Shown: positions 18,181 to 27,990, numbered from the stretch's first letter. The stretch: 58,213 nucleotides of DNA from Nanobdellati archaeon (GCA_018304505.1 JAGVWA010000003.1:1-58213); one strand, 5' to 3'. Numbers and translations are program-made. The notes: generated by a model not told the origin, from the letters alone.

Positions 18181-19956
18181 TTAATTAACTCGCTGCTTGT
18201 ACCCACTGGTTTGGCTGCTCCTTTGCGCGGTTTTGCTTGTTTCCCTGTTCTCCCCGCTGGGGTTTGCCCAGCGAGTGTCCACGGCGACACCTGAATCAAA
18301 GTCGCGCATTTCCTTGCTGCTCATCTTGGCTTCCCCGGACGCAAGCAGCCTGTTGTTTTCGTCTACAACAAGAACCGGCATGCCATAAACGATTTTGTCG
18401 TCAACTTTCTTGACGTGCTTTGCAAACACCGATTTCCCTTCAAGAATGAATTCTGACACCTCGGTGTCTATCATGACCCGGGGGTACTTGGTCTTGTGCA
18501 GTTCAATTGAAGCAGCATGCGGCAGCATTAAATAATCAGTAGCCCGTACTGTCGCAAGGAGAGCATTGTTTTCATCCCTGACCTCGCGGATCTTCTTCGT
18601 TTTCGGCGAGAGTATTATGCTGATCTTTTTTGGAAAAACGTCAATGCCGAACCAGTACCTTGACACGTCCCTGATCATCTTTTCCTTGTCGCGTTCCCTT
18701 TCCAGTTTGAAATCTTCAGTTGTCACAAACTGCTGGAACGGAAAGCAGTTTGCTAAGGTTCTTGGAACCTCGCCGAGTTTTGGAATGAACGTCATTACGC
18801 CTTTTATGCTTTCAATTCTGGCCTTGGCGCGCTTTGCCTGCGGGGTGTATTGGGTAGATCGTGACAAGTCGAAGAAGTGCCGCTTCGTGTAGGGATCATA
18901 GTCGTCCATGTAATCCATTCTTCTCTCCATGGTGTTCTTCGCGGCATACAAGCTCGGGTGCGCCTTGGCCCTTTGCTCTATCAGCTCCCAGAGTGTCCCG
19001 TCAACAATGGCCTGTTTTATAGCGTTTATTTCGCCGAATGTGACGTAGAGGTTGTGTTCAGATAAGGCCAATTCGCGCTCCTTGTCCGGGAGCTGCCTGA
19101 GTTCCTTGGCGGTTGTTGAGACACAAACTGGACAGCTGCATGGCAGGTACTCAATATCGTGAATCTTCAGGGTTCCCTGCACCGTGATGTACCTGTCCTG
19201 TTTTGCGAACAGGGCATAAGCAGCTGAGTCAAACAGATCTATTCCCAAGCCCACGGCGAAGGCAAAGAACATCGGGTGGCCTGCCCCAAACAAGTGCACT
19301 GGCCGGTCGGCTGGCAAAATTCGCTTGGCCTCAATAATGAGGTTGACGTGCTCCTTGTACTTGTACCTCATCAGGTACGGAACCACGCTGCCCAGGGGAT
19401 GGATGTCGAAATTCAGTTTGCTCATTTCTGCTGCTGATTCTTTCAGCAAGTCAGTGTAAATTGACCCCTGCACTGGTCCGCACCAGAGCCGCTTATCGTT
19501 GATGTATTGCTGGGCTTCCTTGGCGCGTTCCGTCGTCAGTGCAACGTTTTGCCTTACCTTGTCGTAGTCCTCCTCCGCGGTTGGAATGTCCAAGATAACA
19601 CCGATGTCCACATCGATACTGTCCTGGAACTCGATAATCTCCTTGTTCGACACGTCAATGTCGCCGTAGCCCATCAACTGGAACGCTCCAGAGTCGGTCA
19701 TTATGGGGCCGTCGAAGCCAAGGAGTTTGTGTACCCCTTTTTTCAACACCTCGTCGCGGTAGTTCTTGTAAAGTATGTACGAGTTTGTAATGAGCTGCTG
19801 CGCCCCGTATTTCTGCAGGTTCTTTGGCTTGATTGTCTGAATATTGGGATTCACAACTGGAAATAATGTGGGGGTCTCGATCTTGCCGTGGTTTGTCTTT
19901 ATTGTCCCAATGCGCGCCGCTAGGTCCCTGTGCTTTATTTGAAAAACCGATGCCAT
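18181..19956 (-). CDS. tgtA: Archaeal tRNA-guanine transglycosylase (archaeosine), with PUA-like C-terminus
   Basis: IMTDSGAFQLMGYGDIDVSNKEIIEFQ; LFGAGHPMFFAFAVGLGIDLFDSAAYALFAK; CSCPVC. Confidence 0.93.
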   Translation of the reverse strand: MASVFQIKHRDLAARIGTIKTNHGKIETPTLFPVVNPNIQTIKPKNLQKYGAQQLITNSYILYKNYRDEVLKKGVHKLLGFDGPIMTDSGAFQLMGYGDIDVSNKEIIEFQDSIDVDIGVILDIPTAEEDYDKVRQNVALTTERAKEAQQYINDKRLWCGPVQGSIYTDLLKESAAEMSKLNFDIHPLGSVVPYLMRYKYKEHVNLIIEAKRILPADRPVHLFGAGHPMFFAFAVGLGIDLFDSAAYALFAKQDRYITVQGTLKIHDIEYLPCSCPVCVSTTAKELRQLPDKERELALSEHNLYVTFGEINAIKQAIVDGTLWELIEQRAKAHPSLYAAKNTMERRMDYMDDYDPYTKRHFFDLSRSTQYTPQAKRAKARIESIKGVMTFIPKLGEVPRTLANCFPFQQFVTTEDFKLERERDKEKMIRDVSRYWFGIDVFPKKISIILSPKTKKIREVRDENNALLATVRATDYLMLPHAASIELHKTKYPRVMIDTEVSEFILEGKSVFAKHVKKVDDKIVYGMPVLVVDENNRLLASGEAKMSSKEMRDFDSGVAVDTRWANPSGENRETSKTAQRSSQTSGYKQRVN

Positions 19957-20093
19957 TAGAAAACACTTTTAAGAATCGTTGTTTGGTTTCTTTTGCTTTT
20001 TATTTTTCTCTTTTTTTTTTTGTTTTTTGGTTTGTTGTTATTTGTTGTTGTTTGTTTTGCGTTGTGCGTTTTATGTTATTATGATTTTGGTTA

Positions 20094-20936
20094 TTAGGGC
20101 CTGTATTTGCCCCTGAGCTTCTTCGCCATTTTTTCGCGCGCCATTACAGAGCGGTCTACCTTGGGTTTCGCTTGCGGTGCTGGCCGCGGTCGCTCCATTG
20201 CCTTGGGGGCAAAGACTTCCGTTGTGTGTCTGTGTTTTCTGATTTCTGGCATCCTGGGCATACTCGGGCGCCCCTGCTTTCCTTTTTCCAGGAAAAACAC
20301 TATCAGGAATATGATTGGAACGATTGCTAAGATGCCGAGTATTACAATGAAGTTGGTTGCTGTTTCTTCCTTCATTGGCACAGGTGCTTGCGTCATTGCC
20401 GACAGCTTGCCCCGAACCCTGTTCTTGGCGTCCTGCGATTCATAATTTTCAATGGCGGTTTGGTAGAGGCTTACTGCGGTTTCCTGATCAAGGCCCCGAA
20501 TGGTGTCTGCAGCTTGCTCTGCCAGTTCTGCTTTTTGCTGCGTTGCGCCGATGACATTCAGGTTGTCTATTGCGCGGTTGTAATACTGCGCTGCCAGTTC
20601 TGTTTTTCCAAGTTTGGTGTTGGCAATTGCTGCCTGTTCATACGTCTGGGCTTTGAGACTGTAGTCTGTGCCTTCCGCGAGTGCATTGAGCGCGACTAAG
20701 TAGTGGTTGCTTGCGAGCTCGTAATTTATTGTAGCCACAGTTGATCCTGCTTTTTCAAAGCACTCTGCTCCGTGGAAGTATTCCTGGCCAATGGCAAAGT
20801 CGATCGGATACGGCAATTTCGCACGCATCGCGGGGTCTGTAATATATTGTTCGGCCTTGTCAACAAAGGCCTGGCACTCTGCCTGCGCCACTACGGTGAC
20901 CGAGAGCAGAATCAGCAATAAGATGAATTTCTTCAT
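20094..20936 (-). CDS. Secreted/membrane-anchored TPR-like protein with basic cytoplasmic tail
   Basis: Signal peptide, TPR-like helices, C-terminal TM IVILGILAIVPIIFLIVFFLEKG. Confidence 0.7.
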   Translation of the reverse strand: MKKFILLLILLSVTVVAQAECQAFVDKAEQYITDPAMRAKLPYPIDFAIGQEYFHGAECFEKAGSTVATINYELASNHYLVALNALAEGTDYSLKAQTYEQAAIANTKLGKTELAAQYYNRAIDNLNVIGATQQKAELAEQAADTIRGLDQETAVSLYQTAIENYESQDAKNRVRGKLSAMTQAPVPMKEETATNFIVILGILAIVPIIFLIVFFLEKGKQGRPSMPRMPEIRKHRHTTEVFAPKAMERPRPAPQAKPKVDRSVMAREKMAKKLRGKYRP

Positions 20937-21036
20937 GTGTTTTAATTATGATGGCAAGGCGTTTATAATGGTTTCTTCCATATCTAGTCCATGGCTTACT
21001 ATTATGGCAACATCTGCAAAAAGTATGATGGACAGC

Positions 21037-21119
21037 CTAAATCATAGTGGCGTTCCGGAAGTTCTTGAAGTGTTTGTCACCTGTCACGATTTTGGCCTTC
21101 AGCTTGTCAGCCGTGATTA
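21037..21119 (-). pseudogene. Remnant C-terminus of a PIN-domain toxin
   Basis: Reverse strand reads LITADKLKAKIVTGDKHFKNFRNATMI*, PIN-like, with an in-frame stop directly upstream. Confidence 0.5.
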
Positions 21120-21288
21120 GTCATGCGTATCTAACGTATCTCGCGCGAAGCTCTCGGAAAGCCATATCCCTGATGTTTTAAAAGCATTGGAAATGACAGC
21201 TTACGATGAGTTTAGCTATCATAACATGATAGATACATTTATATATACGTATAGACATATCCATATAAAACAGTATATACGTGTATAT

Positions 21289-21573
21289 ATGACTTTGATG
21301 GTTTCGCTGCTAAAAGACAAGGAAATAATTCACTATCCAAACCTAAAGACAGTCTTAATAGTAGAGGAAATCCTGAAAAAGCACGGCGGGCCAATCACGA
21401 GAGCTGAACTCAAAAGACGCTTGCGGGTCAGCATTATGCACCAGACACTAAACGTCATCATCCGGTACCTAGTGGAGAAAGGGATGGTTTACGACAGCAG
21501 AAAAGGCATAATCTGGCTAGAGCCACCAAGCAGAAAACTCAAAAAGCTCATGGATGAAGGCCTTGAAGTATGA
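21289..21573 (+). CDS. Small wHTH protein, likely antitoxin
   Basis: ILKKHGGPITRAELKRRLRVSIMHQTLNVIIRYLVEKGMVY; overlaps the downstream RelE-like gene. Confidence 0.6.
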   Translation: MTLMVSLLKDKEIIHYPNLKTVLIVEEILKKHGGPITRAELKRRLRVSIMHQTLNVIIRYLVEKGMVYDSRKGIIWLEPPSRKLKKLMDEGLEV

Positions 21574-21944
21574 CCAAAGAAAAGAGACTCAAATATGTTG
21601 GAGACGCGCTCGACGCTTATCTAAAATTAAACAAAGTCGTTACTGGGGAGAAAGAAAACGGCATCGAAAACTCGGACAACCAACGCTTACTAAAGTCGCT
21701 CAGAAACAAGGAGCAATTACTCAAAGCAAACCCCGAATCTGGGGACCACATACCTCGAAAGTACATAACCAAAAAAACCATTGAACGATATGGCACACAT
21801 CTATTATGGAGAATCGACCTGCAGGGATACTGGAGAGCTATCTACACAATAGTCGGAAACGAAATCGAAATACTAACCCTGATCCTCGACATCGTAGATC
21901 ACAAAAAGTACAACAAACTCTTTGTAAACTACAAAAAGAAGTGA
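21570..21944 (+). CDS. RelE/YoeB-like toxin
   Basis: YGTHLLWRIDLQGYWRAIYTIVGNEIEILTLILDIVDHKKYNKLF. Confidence 0.65.
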   Translation: MTKEKRLKYVGDALDAYLKLNKVVTGEKENGIENSDNQRLLKSLRNKEQLLKANPESGDHIPRKYITKKTIERYGTHLLWRIDLQGYWRAIYTIVGNEIEILTLILDIVDHKKYNKLFVNYKKK

Positions 21945-21958
21945 TGCAACATACTAAC

Positions 21959-23035
21959 TTACTTTTTCTTCTTTCCCTTTGAAGCCTCGTACAAAACGCG
22001 TTTCGGGTAAGGTATCTCGATGCCTGACTTGGCGAACTCTTTCAAAATGAGCTTCCTGGCCTCGCTCTGGCCAGCAAATGGGCTTCCCTGCTTGGTGTCT
22101 ACCCAGAACTTCAATGACAAGTCGACTGATGAGTCGCCAAAGTTCTGCACAATCACTTGCACCGATTTCTTCTCACTGCCGATAATCGCGCCCTTGATTT
22201 TCTTTGGAACATCGCTGAGGATTTTTATAGCCTTGTCTAAATCTGATTCATAAGCAATGCCCACATTAACCTCAGCCCTGCGCGTGCCTTTGATTGAATG
22301 ATTAATGACGACGGTGTTGCTGATTTTCGAGTTTGGCATTATGATCCGCTTGTTATCGAAAGTCTTAAGCTTCGTGAGCCTGAAACCGATCTCTTCTACC
22401 ACACCAATTTTACCATCGATTTCGACAACCTGGCCTAGCCTGAACGGCCTGTCGAACGTCATGAAAATACCGGAGATCATGTTGCTGAATGTGTCCTTGG
22501 CCGCGAAACCGACAGCGATACCGAATATTCCTGCGCCAGCAAGCGCTGCCGTGAAGACTTCGGTGTACCCCAGCACGCCGAGCGCGATCACGATCGTGGC
22601 GACGTACGTTGAATAAGTAATCCCGTTCTCAATCAGCTTGTGCGTGTCTTCTGAAAAATCAAATGAATCCATCCTGTCATCAAGCCTTCTAATGCTAGGC
22701 CGGACTATAGACAGGAAAACCTTCATGCCATAGAACAGTAACACGAGTTCATACACCTGGTTACCAAGTGGATCGTGCCCGAAAATTATGAACGCAATAC
22801 CAATAGACGCGGACCATATGAAGAAACGTATGATGTTGGCGATTTCCATGTGCGCTGTTTCCGGGAGATCCCAGCGCTTGATCGCATCGTCAATCCTGCG
22901 CGGAATAAATGGCAAGGTCTTCAGACCCAGGAAGGTGAAGAAAACCAAGACTAGGAGTTCTGTTATCTGCATTGTCAATAGCGCGTAATCAATTCTTGCC
23001 AAAAACTGCACGTCAAGCAATTGTTCAAGGCCCAT
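21959..23035 (-). CDS. mscS: MscS family mechanosensitive channel
   Basis: AALAGAGIFGIAVGFAAKDTFSNMISGIFMTFDRPFRLGQVVEIDGKIGVVEEIGFRLTKL. Confidence 0.93.
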   Translation of the reverse strand: MGLEQLLDVQFLARIDYALLTMQITELLVLVFFTFLGLKTLPFIPRRIDDAIKRWDLPETAHMEIANIIRFFIWSASIGIAFIIFGHDPLGNQVYELVLLFYGMKVFLSIVRPSIRRLDDRMDSFDFSEDTHKLIENGITYSTYVATIVIALGVLGYTEVFTAALAGAGIFGIAVGFAAKDTFSNMISGIFMTFDRPFRLGQVVEIDGKIGVVEEIGFRLTKLKTFDNKRIIMPNSKISNTVVINHSIKGTRRAEVNVGIAYESDLDKAIKILSDVPKKIKGAIIGSEKKSVQVIVQNFGDSSVDLSLKFWVDTKQGSPFAGQSEARKLILKEFAKSGIEIPYPKRVLYEASKGKKKK

Positions 23036-23095
23036 AGCATACCTTTCCCGGCCATACTATATATAGTTTTATACTCCGTCGCTCAATACAGTACC

Positions 23096-24034
23096 ATGAA
23101 GCCGGAAAAACTCCTCGACATAGCATTCAGGCAGGCCAACAGGTCTGGGCAACAAACCAAAAAATCGATGGCGGTGAGGAAGGAAAAACGCCACATATAC
23201 GCGGATTTAGAACGCCTCAAGGTAGCCTACGGCACGATCAACAGCTTCTTGATGAACCAGCTGGAGTCCTCAAATCTCGACAACCTGACAGAGTTCAACA
23301 AATCGCTAATGGAAACGCTCGTCGACAGTCCCAAGATGGAACGCGACAAGAAGAAAATCATGAACAGCATGCAGATAATCAAGCGGCTCAAAAACGAATT
23401 CGAAATGAAGATCAAGTTCTCAGACAACAAAATGCAGAGCAACGAATATAGAAAGGAGTTTTACGGCCGCCTCAGTTCGGTTGTGAAAAAACTAGACTTC
23501 GATACCATCGAGGGTTACACAAAGGAACTGCAGACCCTACCGAAAATCAAGCACATGGACACAATTCTCGTTGCGGGCTACCCGAACGTCGGCAAGTCAT
23601 ATCTTGTGAAGAACCTCTCGGGACACAAGATCAACATCCAGCCGTACCCGTTCACGACCAAGGAATTACTCATTGGATACATGCCGCACAGATTCGACAC
23701 AGTCCAGCTAATTGACACGCCCGGAATCCTCGACAGGCCGCTGGAAAAGCGAAACAAGATCGAACTCAAGGCGATGCTTGCGTTGAAGCACATTACGCGC
23801 AACGTGATCTTTATAATTGATCCAAGCGAAACATGTGGTTACTCATTAGAGGCGCAGGAAAACCTCCTAAAAGAAATCAAGCAAACCTTCAAGCCAAAAA
23901 TCATGGTGATCGCTACAAAGAAAGACATTCCTTCAGAAAAGAAAACTGAAAGCGACTTGAGCATTTCAAACCAATCCAAGGAAGACATCGAACTGGTACA
24001 TGATGAAATCATAAAATTCTTCTTCAAAGGGTAA
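23096..24034 (+). CDS. NOG1-family GTPase
   Basis: VAGYPNVGKSYLVKNLSGHKINIQPYPFTTKELLIGYM; DTPGILDRPLEKRN. Confidence 0.88.
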   Translation: MKPEKLLDIAFRQANRSGQQTKKSMAVRKEKRHIYADLERLKVAYGTINSFLMNQLESSNLDNLTEFNKSLMETLVDSPKMERDKKKIMNSMQIIKRLKNEFEMKIKFSDNKMQSNEYRKEFYGRLSSVVKKLDFDTIEGYTKELQTLPKIKHMDTILVAGYPNVGKSYLVKNLSGHKINIQPYPFTTKELLIGYMPHRFDTVQLIDTPGILDRPLEKRNKIELKAMLALKHITRNVIFIIDPSETCGYSLEAQENLLKEIKQTFKPKIMVIATKKDIPSEKKTESDLSISNQSKEDIELVHDEIIKFFFKG

Positions 24035-24087
24035 AACCATTATAAAGACTAAAAGAGCACAGATATCAAGAGCAAGGTGAAAAACCT

Positions 24088-24363
24088 ATGAACGAACAAG
24101 AAATAAAGCAGAAGCTCGAGGACATAAAATACATGATTGAACCAATCCTGGACGACAACGCCATACCACGAAACATCCGGCGCGCGGTCGACGAGGCCAA
24201 AAACAAAATATCAGAAATCAACGGTGACCTAGACGTGAAAATCGCCAGCGCAATATACTCGCTAGACGAGGTGGCGAATGACATCAACATGCCGTTCCAC
24301 GCCAGGACAGACATTTGGAACCTAGTCAAAGAACTCGAGAAACTCAAAGAGGAATTAAAGTAG
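24088..24363 (+). CDS. UPF0147 family protein
   Basis: LEDIKYMIEPILDDNAIPRNIRRAVDEAKNKI...SAIYSLDEVANDINMPFHART. Confidence 0.9.
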   Translation: MNEQEIKQKLEDIKYMIEPILDDNAIPRNIRRAVDEAKNKISEINGDLDVKIASAIYSLDEVANDINMPFHARTDIWNLVKELEKLKEELK

Positions 24364-24376
24364 GTACTGAGTTAAA

Positions 24377-25441
24377 ATGGACGTTGAGACCAAAGTTGAC
24401 CTTTTACTAAAAAGACCGACCGAAGAACTCATTACAGTAGCGGATGCTCGCTCACTTTTTGAAACAAAACAACATCCAAACCATTACATAGGTTATGAGA
24501 TTTCCGGAAAGCTGCACATGGGCAGCTTGATCATGGCAAGCTTCAAAATAAAAGACCTCATTGAAGCAGGTTGCAACACGTCCGTGTTCCTGGCAGACTG
24601 GCACGCGTGGATCAACAACAAGTTTGAAGGCGACATGGACAAGATGAAGTTGGCGGGAGAATATTACAGGGAAGCATTCCAGTTGATTGACAAAAAAGTG
24701 AAAATCGATCTAGGCAGCGACATTTATCACGACAACGACGAGTACTGGAAGCAAGTAATTCAAGTGTCAATGAACATGTCGCTTGGAAGAGCAGCAAAAT
24801 CAGTAACGATCATGGGCAGAAAAGAAGGCGAAGCAACTAATCTTGCCCAATACATTTATGCACCAATGCAAGCAGCAGACATCAAGGCAATGGACATTGA
24901 CATCGCACATGCTGGCATGGACCAGAGAAAAGTTCACATGCTCGCTCGCGACGTGTTTCCAAAACTAAATTGGCAAGCCCCAGTGGTGATGCACCACAAC
25001 CTGCTTCCGGGCTTGATAAAACCAGAAGGCCAAACCCAAGAAGAAATCGAAGAAAGCGCGAAGATGAGCAAATCTAAACCGTGGACCGCAATCTTCATTC
25101 ACGATTCACTCGACGAGATTAAGAAAAAACTAAACAAGGCGTGGTGCCCAGAAAAACAGGTCGAGACAAACGGCGTCCTGCAATACGTCCGAGACTTGGT
25201 GTTTCACGAGTTCAAGAGCTTCGACATCGAGCGCCCTGAAAAGTTCGGGGGCAATGCATCCTACGAGAATTACGAGGAAGTCGAGAAAGACTTTGTAAAC
25301 GGAAAAATACACCCTGCGGACTTGAAGAACAGCGTTGCAGGTTACCTGGACAAAATCATTGCGCCATACCGTGACCATTTTGAAAAACCAAAATACGCCA
25401 AGCTGCTTGACGTGTATAAGGACGTTGAAATCACGCGCTAG
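24377..25441 (+). CDS. tyrS: Tyrosyl-tRNA synthetase
   Basis: HYIGYEISGKLHMGSLIMASFKIKDL; DIAHAGMDQRKVHMLARD; KMSKSKP. Confidence 0.93.
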   Translation: MDVETKVDLLLKRPTEELITVADARSLFETKQHPNHYIGYEISGKLHMGSLIMASFKIKDLIEAGCNTSVFLADWHAWINNKFEGDMDKMKLAGEYYREAFQLIDKKVKIDLGSDIYHDNDEYWKQVIQVSMNMSLGRAAKSVTIMGRKEGEATNLAQYIYAPMQAADIKAMDIDIAHAGMDQRKVHMLARDVFPKLNWQAPVVMHHNLLPGLIKPEGQTQEEIEESAKMSKSKPWTAIFIHDSLDEIKKKLNKAWCPEKQVETNGVLQYVRDLVFHEFKSFDIERPEKFGGNASYENYEEVEKDFVNGKIHPADLKNSVAGYLDKIIAPYRDHFEKPKYAKLLDVYKDVEITR

Positions 25442-25615
25442 AGAAAAACCAGAAATAACCCCGCGTTGCCCGTGGGCACTCGCTCCTAAGGCGAGCCCAA
25501 TACCTGACTATGGCACCTATACACTATCTTCTGTTTCTCGACAAATATAAGCGTTCCTTAACTCGATTTAGTGAATTTAAGTTTAAACCCGTTAAGGTTA
25601 ATAAGTTCACGCGTG

Positions 25616-25633
25616 GTGTAAGACGCACCTATT
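25616..25633 (+). repeat. 18-bp direct repeat, left copy (GTGTAAGACGCACCTATT)
   Basis: Identical to 26293-26310; brackets the divergent TA pair. Confidence 0.75.
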
Positions 25634-25877
25634 TCAAAAGCTTATCCAGTTCGCTGATTTTGTAACGATGTCTCTTAATGGCTTTACGATCCTGCTTTTC
25701 AATTTCGGCTAGCTTTTTCAGATACTCTGGCCTCACATACCTGGCTTCTTCTAGCAACTCAAGTTCCTCTAAAAACTGCGCCGCGCTCTTCCTGAAATAA
25801 GCAGACCAATTTACTTCATCATGCTCTTGCATCCTTTCCCTAAGTTTTTCCGGCAGTGTTATTGTAATTGTCCTCAT
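25629..25877 (-). CDS. Putative RHH-type antitoxin
   Basis: MRTITITLPEKLRERMQEHDEVNWSAYFRKSAAQFLEE. Confidence 0.6.
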   Translation of the reverse strand: MRTITITLPEKLRERMQEHDEVNWSAYFRKSAAQFLEELELLEEARYVRPEYLKKLAEIEKQDRKAIKRHRYKISELDKLLK

Positions 25878-25981
25878 TTAAATTCACCATTTTTGTTAAT
25901 GTATGCTAACACATCAGTACACATTATTATTAATGTGGACTTTATTTAAATAGTTTGCCTAAAAAATAAAGCGAAGCTATA

Positions 25982-26254
25982 ATGACGAAAATAGAATACG
26001 TACTCGACATCTCAGATGAAAGGCAGAAAATGATCAGAAAATTTGTTAAACAGGACCCCCAAAGAAAAATCGCTGTTGATAAAGCCTTAAGAAAGATACT
26101 CCAAAATCCTTATGGCCCTAAACCATTACGGTATGACATGAAAAACAAACGCAGAATCCATCTTTTAGAGCATTTCGTCATGGTTTACAAAATAGACGGT
26201 AACTTAGTTATTCCCCTCGATATCGACCACCACGACAAAATTTATGGGCGATAA
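25982..26254 (+). CDS. RelE/YafQ-like toxin
   Basis: DKALRKILQNPYGPKPLRYDMKNKRRIHLLEHFVMVYKIDGNLVIPLDIDHHDKIYGR. Confidence 0.7.
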   Translation: MTKIEYVLDISDERQKMIRKFVKQDPQRKIAVDKALRKILQNPYGPKPLRYDMKNKRRIHLLEHFVMVYKIDGNLVIPLDIDHHDKIYGR

Positions 26255-26292
26255 AATTTGAATCGGTGATATAAGAACCCCCCCTGCTTGTA

Positions 26293-26310
26293 GTGTAAGA
26301 CGCACCTATT
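26293..26310 (+). repeat. 18-bp direct repeat, right copy, upstream of DP1
   Basis: Identical to 25616-25633. Confidence 0.75.
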
Positions 26311-26385
26311 TATTGAACATCTGCGTAATGAACATGGCTCTTTCTATCTAGAGCTTCCATCACTTCAACCCATGGTTGGTTAAAG

Positions 26386-27990
26386 ATGCTGGGGGATGAA
26401 TCAATGAGCGCAGACGCGGTAATACACAGGCTACAGGAGAAAAACTACATTCTGACAAGCGAAGCCGTCAAATACATCCTTGATTCCATGAACCCGGAGG
26501 CACTCGAAAACAACGTTCTGACGCACTTCAAGGGCAACGTGTTCATTACGCCAAAAGAACTCAAAATACAAACGCCCAAATCAACAGCGCCACAACCAAT
26601 AACACTGCAACCAACAACACCACAACCAACAGCACCACAACCAACAACACCACAACCAACGGCACTAGAACCAACAACGCCGCAAGTAATCATTGAAGGA
26701 ACCAGGTTCAAGCCGCTTGCAAAAGAATACCCAAAACAGATAAAGGTCAAGAAAAGCCTGGAACAGACAAAATCCATATCCACAGGCACTGTACAGGACT
26801 TCACAGACTACTTCCTAAACAGATACGAGCAACTTTCGGCATTCCTCAAAACCAGGGGCAAATCGACACACTTGCCGATTTCCGAGGCAAGGAAACGACA
26901 GTACCAGGAATGCAAAATCATCGGCATGGTCACGGAGAAAAAAACAACAAAGAACGGGCATAAGCTCATCCATGTTGAAGACCCCAGTGCCTCAGCGCTC
27001 GTTTTCATTGGCAAGGACAACGAGGCCCTGGGAAAAATGATGGACCACATCATCCTTGATGAAGTTATTGCCATTGAGGGCAAGCAATCCAAGGACCTGT
27101 TCATTGCAAACAGCATCTTCCAGCCGGACATGCCCCAACGAGACGTTAAGACAATAGAAGACGACATCGCGATTGCAATGCTTTCAGACATTCACATCGG
27201 CTCAAAACTTTTTATGGGGCAACAGTTCGAGCATTTTATCAAGACGCTGAGGGGTGAAATCGGGACTGAAAAACAGCAACAACTCCTTGGCAAAGTCAAG
27301 TACATAACGATATGCGGCGACGCGGTAGACGGCGTCGGAGTCTATCCAACACAGGAAACCGAACTGGCGATTACAGACATCTACGAGCAATACGACAAGC
27401 TGCACAGCTACATCGAGATGCTGCCTGACTACATCCACGTGGTCATCGTGCCAGGAAACCACGACACGGTCGTAAAAGTCGCAGACCCACAGCCGAGGAT
27501 TCCTGAAAAAGCCATGCCCAAGACCTACAAAATGAGCAACGTCACCCTAACGAGCTCTCCGGCAATCTTAGACATACACGGGGTCAACACGCTGCTCTAT
27601 CATGGCTTCGCATTTGATGATGTCATTGCAGACCTGCCTAGCGCATCTTACGCGAAATCAGAGTCCCCGATGACAGAAATGCTCAAACGCCGCCACTTAC
27701 ACCCAAGGTACGGCGGTAAACCGATTACGCCTGAGAAACATGACCACCTAGTAATAAGCGAATCCCCGGATCTGTTCCACGGCGGACACCTCCATAATAA
27801 CGGCTATGCGAACTACAAGGGCACGCTAGTCGTCAATTCCGGAACATGGCAATCAATAACAGAGTTCCAGGCCAAAATGGGGCACAAACCGACGCCCTGC
27901 ATTCTACCGATATTCGAAGCCAAGCACGGCAGGGTAAACGCAATGCACTTTGACAGGAAAGATTACTATGAATATGAAAGAGTACTATGA
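26386..27990 (+). CDS. polB: DNA polymerase D small subunit DP1
   Basis: OB fold plus phosphoesterase: LSDIHIGSKLF, CGDAVDGVGVYP, VPGNHDTV, GGHLHNNGY. Confidence 0.92.
   Translation: MLGDESMSADAVIHRLQEKNYILTSEAVKYILDSMNPEALENNVLTHFKGNVFITPKELKIQTPKSTAPQPITLQPTTPQPTAPQPTTPQPTALEPTTPQVIIEGTRFKPLAKEYPKQIKVKKSLEQTKSISTGTVQDFTDYFLNRYEQLSAFLKTRGKSTHLPISEARKRQYQECKIIGMVTEKKTTKNGHKLIHVEDPSASALVFIGKDNEALGKMMDHIILDEVIAIEGKQSKDLFIANSIFQPDMPQRDVKTIEDDIAIAMLSDIHIGSKLFMGQQFEHFIKTLRGEIGTEKQQQLLGKVKYITICGDAVDGVGVYPTQETELAITDIYEQYDKLHSYIEMLPDYIHVVIVPGNHDTVVKVADPQPRIPEKAMPKTYKMSNVTLTSSPAILDIHGVNTLLYHGFAFDDVIADLPSASYAKSESPMTEMLKRRHLHPRYGGKPITPEKHDHLVISESPDLFHGGHLHNNGYANYKGTLVVNSGTWQSITEFQAKMGHKPTPCILPIFEAKHGRVNAMHFDRKDYYEYERVL
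26575..26688 (+). repeat. In-frame low-complexity linker repeat (A/T-P-Q-P-T)n within DP1
   Basis: APQPITLQPTTPQPTAPQPTTPQPTALEPTTPQ. Confidence 0.85.
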
